A DNA stretch of 64,000 nucleotides from the NCBI GenBank assembly GCA_028023455.1, contig JAQFVV010012673.1:1096567-1160566 (forward strand), in the 5' to 3' direction. Numbering within the stretch: position 1 is the stretch's first letter; the number at the start of each line of letters is the position of its first letter. This document shows, one piece after another, positions 59,022-64,000 of the stretch. Below the pieces are notes generated by a model. The model was not told the DNA's origin, ran no database searches, and saw only the letters and a program-made list of their open reading frames with translations. This DNA is from Epiperipatus broadwayi. Taxonomy: Eukaryota > Onychophora > Udeonychophora > Euonychophora > Peripatidae. The translations under genes were made by a program, and so were the position numbers.

Positions 59022-59069
<48 letters not shown>
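59022..59069. repeat. (TA)n microsatellite
   Basis: About 24 TA units. Confidence 0.95.
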
Positions 59070-59072
<3 letters not shown>

Positions 59073-59414
59073 TATTACTTCTTGCTTTGATGTGCATTGG
59101 GTTCCAATGTTGAGTGGATATATGTAATTGTAAGTAACATCATTTTCTTTATCTAGAATAGCCTAGTTCATTAAAATGCCATATTAAATACAGAATTCAC
59201 AAACCTAGAAAGTCCAGTTTGATTCCCATGGTAGCATTATCATTGGCCAAATCAACAATAACACAAGAACAAAGTAAAATAATAAGATTAAAAAGATTCT
59301 GGTGTTTACAACTAACCATCATGCTCTTGTTTTTTGTGTAAGTAAAATCTTTATTAACAAAATACAAGAAAACAAAAATTATATACATTTTTACAATAAT
59401 TATTTAATATATAA

Positions 59415-59765
59415 GGGATTTGAACTCAGACTTTTACTTGACCCTCAACTCTCCATGTCATCTCATATTGCTGACCCATCTGTACATGCACATGTTGAAA
59501 AGATAAATAATCACCAATATACTTATTTTGTGCTAAACCAACACTCATTAGTTGGTCCAGATTACCATCTCCACACATATATACAATCAGTGCTCAGCTT
59601 TATATTAAAATAGCCAATCTTCATACTTTAATGGACAGGCTTCAAACTACTCCAACCCACAACTCTTCAGCCATTCATTTCATTGAAAATCTGATGATGA
59701 AATGATCAAAGCCTACATTAGTGCCAAGGTTGTCATTCTACCCATGTTGACATTAGTCATTCTGA
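59415..59765 (+). repeat. Family C repeat, single arm with middle region
   Basis: GGGATTTGAACTCAGACTTT, GCACATGTTGAAAAGATAAA, ATTAGTTGGTCCAGATTACC, TTTAATGGACAGGCTTCAAA and AAATCTGATGATGAAATGAT, then the middle (GTTGTCATTCTACCCATGTT). No inverted arm follows. The 103-codon frame over the arm is repeat. Confidence 0.8.
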
Positions 59766-59849
59766 CCCATCTTCATATTTAATTATATATATTTTTTATA
59801 AGTTTGTTCTTTAATTAAATAATTGTTTTTCCAATTTTTATATTATTTC

Positions 59850-60168
59850 ATAATTCACATAGGAACAGATCAATGCTTGACCCAATTTTTTCAGTTGTTT
59901 TTTGGGGGATGTATCTGATACAGTTATTAAAGTATTTATTCCAATCATTACCAAGTTTTTTAAACCAATCATATATTTTATTATCAAAAATCATTTTGCA
60001 CCTTACTGTTCATATAGTTTTTAGATCATGTAGCAAAACTATTGCATTATGTGGACTAAATCTTTTAATATTGTTTATTTCCCTTTTTAAATATATGCCT
60101 GGAGCATCAAATATTTTTGATCTTAAGAGTTTAGGTACTACACATTCTTCAAACATTTGAAAAAAAGG
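59850..60168 (-). pseudogene. Unrecognised coding-like relic
   Basis: Reverse strand reads about 100 codons with a single in-frame TGA. Before it lie MFEECVVPKLLRSKIFDAPG, Y-L-K-R-E-I-N-N-I-K-R-F and N-A-I-V-L-L-H-D. After it lie KIYDWFKKLGNDWNKYFNNC and I-R-Y-I-P-Q-K. The residue mix is protein-like, with charged and aromatic residues spread evenly. I do not recognise the family. The plus strand also has an open frame (59873-60160), which is hydrophobic and looks like the shadow. It could be a transposable-element fragment or chance. Confidence 0.3.
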
Positions 60169-60169
60169 T

Positions 60170-60610
60170 TTTCTCTTAATCTTACAAAAACTCCAAATTC
60201 ATTTTTATCCGACCATTTAAATAAACCTTACTTGGTAGGAAGCCATTTAAAAATTTGAAGCACAATTTGATATATGATTGTGAAGCATATATTTTGTGAA
60301 GATTTTTGATATCCATAATCACTGTCACTATGTACTGAACATTGTTTATTACTTTTTTTTTAAAATCATTGTAATTAATGTTAATGTAATTAATGTTAAT
60401 GAAGCTACTTAAGTTTAAACCATCCTAGGAATCTTTATATAGTATAAATAAGTCACTATAAAATGAGTCTTTTGTTTTTTTCAACTTTATTCATTAAATT
60501 AGCATCTGGTGATAGTGAACCAAAACTGTTGTCTTGTATTATACCAATATACATTTGTGCTTTTACATATAATATACATCACATGCCATTCTTTATGCTT
60601 ACACAAGATG
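60170..60610. other. Unassigned stretch
   Basis: A short duplication ATTAATGTTAATG near 60376-60400. No gene. Confidence 0.45.
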
Positions 60611-60613
60611 TTT

Positions 60614-61056
60614 AGGCAGAGGCAAAATTCTCCATACAGAGTACCACTCAGTGCAATTCAGAGTAATCAATGGATGCAGGAAGGCTTGTGCATAAAATCT
60701 CCATCTAGTGCCTACTCATTCAATATCCCCAAACTAGTTTCTAGCCTGTGGCTTTCATCAGGGAGGAGCTAATAATCTTAAAATGAAAACATTATTGTGT
60801 CTTTATTTTGGACCCAAAGCTTTATAGTTAGCTAATAAGATAAATGGTGCTTGCTGGAGTTTTGCATTCGATCCTAAGATCTAGGTTCAGTGCTCTCAAA
60901 TCCAAGGATACTTACTGAGGAAAGGTACAAACTAGAATCTAGTCTGAGGATATTGGATGACTAGGCACTGGATAGAAATTTTATGCACAAATCTTCCTGC
61001 ATCCATTTGATTAATATGGCTTGCACTGAATGGCATTACAGTATGGTGAGTTTTGT
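60614..61056. repeat. Family B foldback element, full-size
   Basis: Left arm 60618-60772 (GGCAAAATTCTCCATACAGA, CAATTCAGAGTAATCAATGG, TCTAGTGCCTACTCATTCAA, CAAACTAGTTTCTAGCCTGT) is mirrored by 60895-61056 (CTTACTGAGGAAAGGTACAA, TAGTCTGAGGATATTGGATG, TGGCTTGCACTGAATGGCAT). A middle of about 120 bp is unpaired. Best-preserved full copy in the window. No TSD recognised. Confidence 0.85.
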
Positions 61057-61065
61057 ATATCTGTG

Positions 61066-61085
61066 TTTATATATATATATATATA
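61066..61085. repeat. (TA)n near the family B tip
   Basis: Short TA tract about 10 bp after the element. Confidence 0.85.
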
Positions 61086-61089
61086 ATTT

Positions 61090-61660
61090 TGGATTAATAA
61101 GATGGAAGCATTCCTGAACAATTGTTAATTGCAATACTGAAATTAATAATAGGTGTGAAGATTTTGCCCAGTAGTTTCTTGTTATCTGATTCAATTTATT
61201 TACTGTTACATAAAAATACTCTTCCATGATATATAATAACTTAGGACTTCCACAGAAATGTCAATCAATATTCTTGTTTTAGTAAATTTATAAATCCTAA
61301 CTGATAGGAAAGATTTTTTTATTGATTTTATCAATTAGCACCTTGTTTAAGTATTGATTCACACCTGTTTTTGACATATAAAGTGGATTCCTAAAGACAA
61401 TGATGGAGTTACCTGGAATTCAGATGTTATATTTTTACCCTTAACTGCAGATGTTAATGATTGGATAGAGGATCCTGTTTTTCTTTCATAACTACTCAGA
61501 ATATTTATAACAATTTGAATCGGAATATATATATTAAAGAATAATTATTATATTGCTTACAGATTATTATACAATATTAAAAGTATTTGAAAGAGTTTAA
61601 ATACAGTTTGAATTTTTATAAAGACATTTAAAAATTAATATTAGATGCTGAAAATGCTTC
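61090..61660. other. Unassigned stretch
   Basis: Nothing recognised. Confidence 0.5.
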
Positions 61661-61674
61661 AACATGTAATTACA

Positions 61675-61788
61675 GTCAAGCATTGTTAGCCAAGAGATCA
61701 TCGCAGCAACCTTGCAAGCAAGTAGTTGGTTGCAGACGGTTGTGGGTTCGCCTCCCGGACGATGCTATGACATATGAAAAAAACAACA
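61675..61788 (+). mobile_element. tRNA-derived SINE (family A), copy 5
   Basis: GTCAAGCATTG start, A-box-like TTAGCCAAGAGA, CAAGCAAGTAGTTGGTTGCA, B-box-like GGTTCGCCTCC and the CTATGACATATG end with poly-A. TSD ACATGTAATTACA at 61662 and ACATATTAATTACA at 61789. The only full copy on the plus strand. Confidence 0.9.
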
Positions 61789-61984
61789 ACATATTAATTA
61801 CAAATAAAATACCAGCATCACAAACGTTCAAACACGAAAGAAGTTTCATGTTTTAGCATTTTATTATTATTATTATCGATCTGAAAGTTATTTTTGCAAA
61901 CTATGTTGTGTAGGAGAAATATTGAAGTGGATGTCATCTTTGATGTTTTATCGAACATCCTACATTATTTTAAATATATTAAAT

Positions 61985-62323
61985 TGAGGGATTTGAACTC
62001 AGGATTTTTCAGTCTGTTCATTGATCACTCTATGGCAAGCAACCAATACACATGATCATACACATGCAAAAAAGATACATGATCCCCAATAAACATATTT
62101 CATGCAGAACCAGCATTAAGCAGTTGGACCAGGTCATTGACTTTCATATATATATAATCAGTGCACAGTTTATATTAATATAGAAATTTTTGGCCAACAG
62201 ATGACAGCTGGTTCTGCACAAAATACAAATATTGGGGGTCATATATCTTTTTCACATGTGTGTGGTTACACGAATCGATTGCTTGAGATAGACTGAAAAA
62301 TCCTGAGTTCAAATCCCTTTACC
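61985..62323. repeat. Family C foldback element
   Basis: GAGGGATTTGAACTCAGGAT at the left and ATCCTGAGTTCAAATCCCTT at the right are inverted ends. The arms hold AACATATTTCATGCAGAACC and its inverse GGTTCTGCACAAAATACAAA. About 340 bp. Confidence 0.85.
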
Positions 62324-62434
62324 TATATAATAAGAAATATTCAGTAAAAGCAAATTACATATTTTAAATATAATCAAAATTCACTGATATTTATTGTGCC
62401 CAGAAGTTAACCTAGTTTGCCATAAATATGTATT

Positions 62435-62477
62435 AACTGAAACACACAGGCTTACTATATACCTGTGTGTTTCAGTT
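62435..62477. repeat. Perfect 16-bp hairpin
   Basis: AACTGAAACACACAGG, an 11-nt spacer, and CCTGTGTGTTTCAGTT. Followed by a family C-related segment, so it may be the tip of that element. Confidence 0.85.
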
Positions 62478-62519
62478 ATTACATAGTAGATATGTCTGCC
62501 CATCCCTTGTATACACATT

Positions 62520-62905
62520 AAATGGATTAAGTCCTGTACATGACGGGTCAGATTGACTTTAGGTCAACATGGGTGTGACAAGAATCTCAGCCTCAGAGTG
62601 GACTTTGAGCATTTCATCATCAAATTTTCAATTGGATGGACCAGTTGAAGAGTTGGAGTGTGGAGTAGATTGAAGCATGTCCATTAAAGTATGAGATTTG
62701 GCTATCTTAATATATATCTGAGCACTTATAGCATATATGTGTGGAGATGTTAATCTGGACCAACTGATGATTTCTGGTTTAGCATGAAATACATATATTG
62801 GTGATTGTTTATCTTTTCAACATATGTGTGTTCAAGTGTATCAGTGTTATGAAATGGTGTAGAGAGTGGTGGGTCGTGTGAAAGTCTGTGCCCATATACC
62901 CTATA
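62520..62905 (-). repeat. Family C arm with middle region, inverted
   Basis: Middle (CAACATGGGTGTGACAAGAA), then ATTTCATCATCAAATTTTCA, GTCCATTAAAGTATGAGATT, ATCTGAGCACTTATAGCATA, TTTAGCATGAAATACATATA and GTGAAAGTCTGTGCCCATAT. Same family as the 6484-6896 foldback. Confidence 0.8.
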
Positions 62906-62909
62906 TATT

Positions 62910-63590
62910 ACATAAATATGTATATATAACATTTTTGAATAAGCGTTTATATTTTATAACTTAATTTAAAAGAGAATAATGATGTGTTTGGAAAAATGTA
63001 ATAATGATCTGAAAATTTATATTAATTCAAAAAATTGGTGGTCAGAATGAAAACGTTACCATTAATATTAATTTATTCCGTTAACATATCATTTTTAGTG
63101 AAAGATAAAATAAAAATTGACTAACTATAAAAATTGTGAATTATATGCACTTATATATATTCATACATTCTGACAGATAATACATCAACGCGAAGTATGT
63201 ATATATTAAATGTTAATGGGAAACGAATCCACACAATAACGCCGGAAAAATATTTTAAAGACAATATATAACGTCGATTTGCTAAATGTGGGAACTGCTT
63301 TGTTAAAAATGTTAAAATGCCCAATCTTAGTAAATAATGTGTATATACAGCATATAAAAGTTTCAAAAAATATTCTTTAAAAAATCATTTATATAGATTT
63401 AAAAGTAAAAATAAAAATATAGTTGGATAAATGAAAAATTTTATAGTGAATATACAAAAAAAAATATATAATTTTGCTAAAGAAAGAATGCAAAAAAAAA
63501 AAAAGATAATTACTTGTCTACACCTATGTTCAAATTTTAAAAGCCATTATGTAGACGAGTAATTAATTTATTTTATTTATAATGTGTGGT

Positions 63591-63626
<36 letters not shown>

Positions 63627-63735
63627 CCTTAAATTTTAAAAATATGCTTTGCAATAGGTTAAGTGTTTTTCCAAATAAACTTTTGGTTTATAATAACACG
63701 ATCATTGATACATAATATGGTTAATATATAAACTT
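62910..63735. other. Unassigned stretch with (TA)n(TG)n
   Basis: A TA then TG tract lies at 63591-63626. No gene; the 71-codon reverse frame at 63151-63366 is unrecognised. Confidence 0.5.
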
Positions 63736-63741
63736 TTTCTA

Positions 63742-64000
63742 CAGTAGGCTTTTTCATACCTGCACTCCAATATGTAATATATAGGGGGTTTAAACTCAGG
63801 CTTTTACACGACCCTCAACTACCCACGCTACCCTATACTGCTGACACACTTGAACACGCACAGGTCGAAAAGCTAAATAATCACCAATATGCAATAAAAT
63901 ATTTTGTGCTAAACCAGCACTCGCGTGTTGGTTCAGATTATCATCTCCACACGTATGTACAATCAATGCTCAGCTTATATTAAGGATAGCCAATCTTCAC
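63742..64000 (+). repeat. Family C repeat, cut by window edge
   Basis: Leader ACAGTAGGCTTTTTCATACC, CACTCCAATATGTAATATAT, GGTTTAAACTCAGGCTTTTA, TGCTAAACCAGCACTCGCGT and TTGGTTCAGATTATCATCTC. The element continues beyond the window. Confidence 0.85.

Overview
The window is very AT-rich metazoan DNA with no gene I can support: no exon-like chain of open frames, no intact tRNA or rRNA gene, and no CRISPR or bacterial-style operon. Open frames are short, and many are translated (TA)n or homopolymer. Penelope-like elements (PLEs), RTE/jockey-type LINE relics and tRNA-derived SINEs together point to an invertebrate, most plausibly a lophotrochozoan such as a mollusc or flatworm. That placement is inference, and I could not identify a species.

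Layout. 0-15 kb: (TA)n, a diverged repeat (family F), a homopolymer-rich anomaly near 4.6 kb, and inverted-repeat families C, G and B with an RTE 3' end. 15-19 kb: a SINE, an (ATG/ATA) minisatellite, a head-to-head inverted family D insertion, and an RTE 3' end. 19-24 kb: two tandem related units of about 2 kb (family U), each with a TATA box at the matching place. 24-28 kb: a C-poor stretch with a CCAAT/TATA promoter-like site, possibly a long degenerate LTR. 28-45 kb: long (TA)n tracts, an RTE C-terminal relic, a perfect hairpin MITE, a LINE endonuclease relic, SINEs and family C foldbacks. 45-52 kb: two 5'-truncated PLEs, one with a GIY-YIG relic and one with RT plus GIY-YIG relics. 52-64 kb: a variant SINE, a palindromic MITE and dense family B and C foldbacks.

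Most interesting pattern. Both PLEs carry an inverted copy of their own 3' UTR at the 5' side, and in both the copied segment starts at the stop codon. Three unrelated-looking short families (B, C, D) occur as foldbacks or inverted dimers, and four insertions have visible 13-16 bp target-site duplications, which is retroposition-like rather than the fixed TSD of a DNA transposon. Many tips run into (TA)n, and family D and one PLE carry hammerhead-like stems. My inference is a set of non-autonomous foldback retroposons mobilised by the PLE machinery. This is a testable hypothesis, not a demonstrated system.
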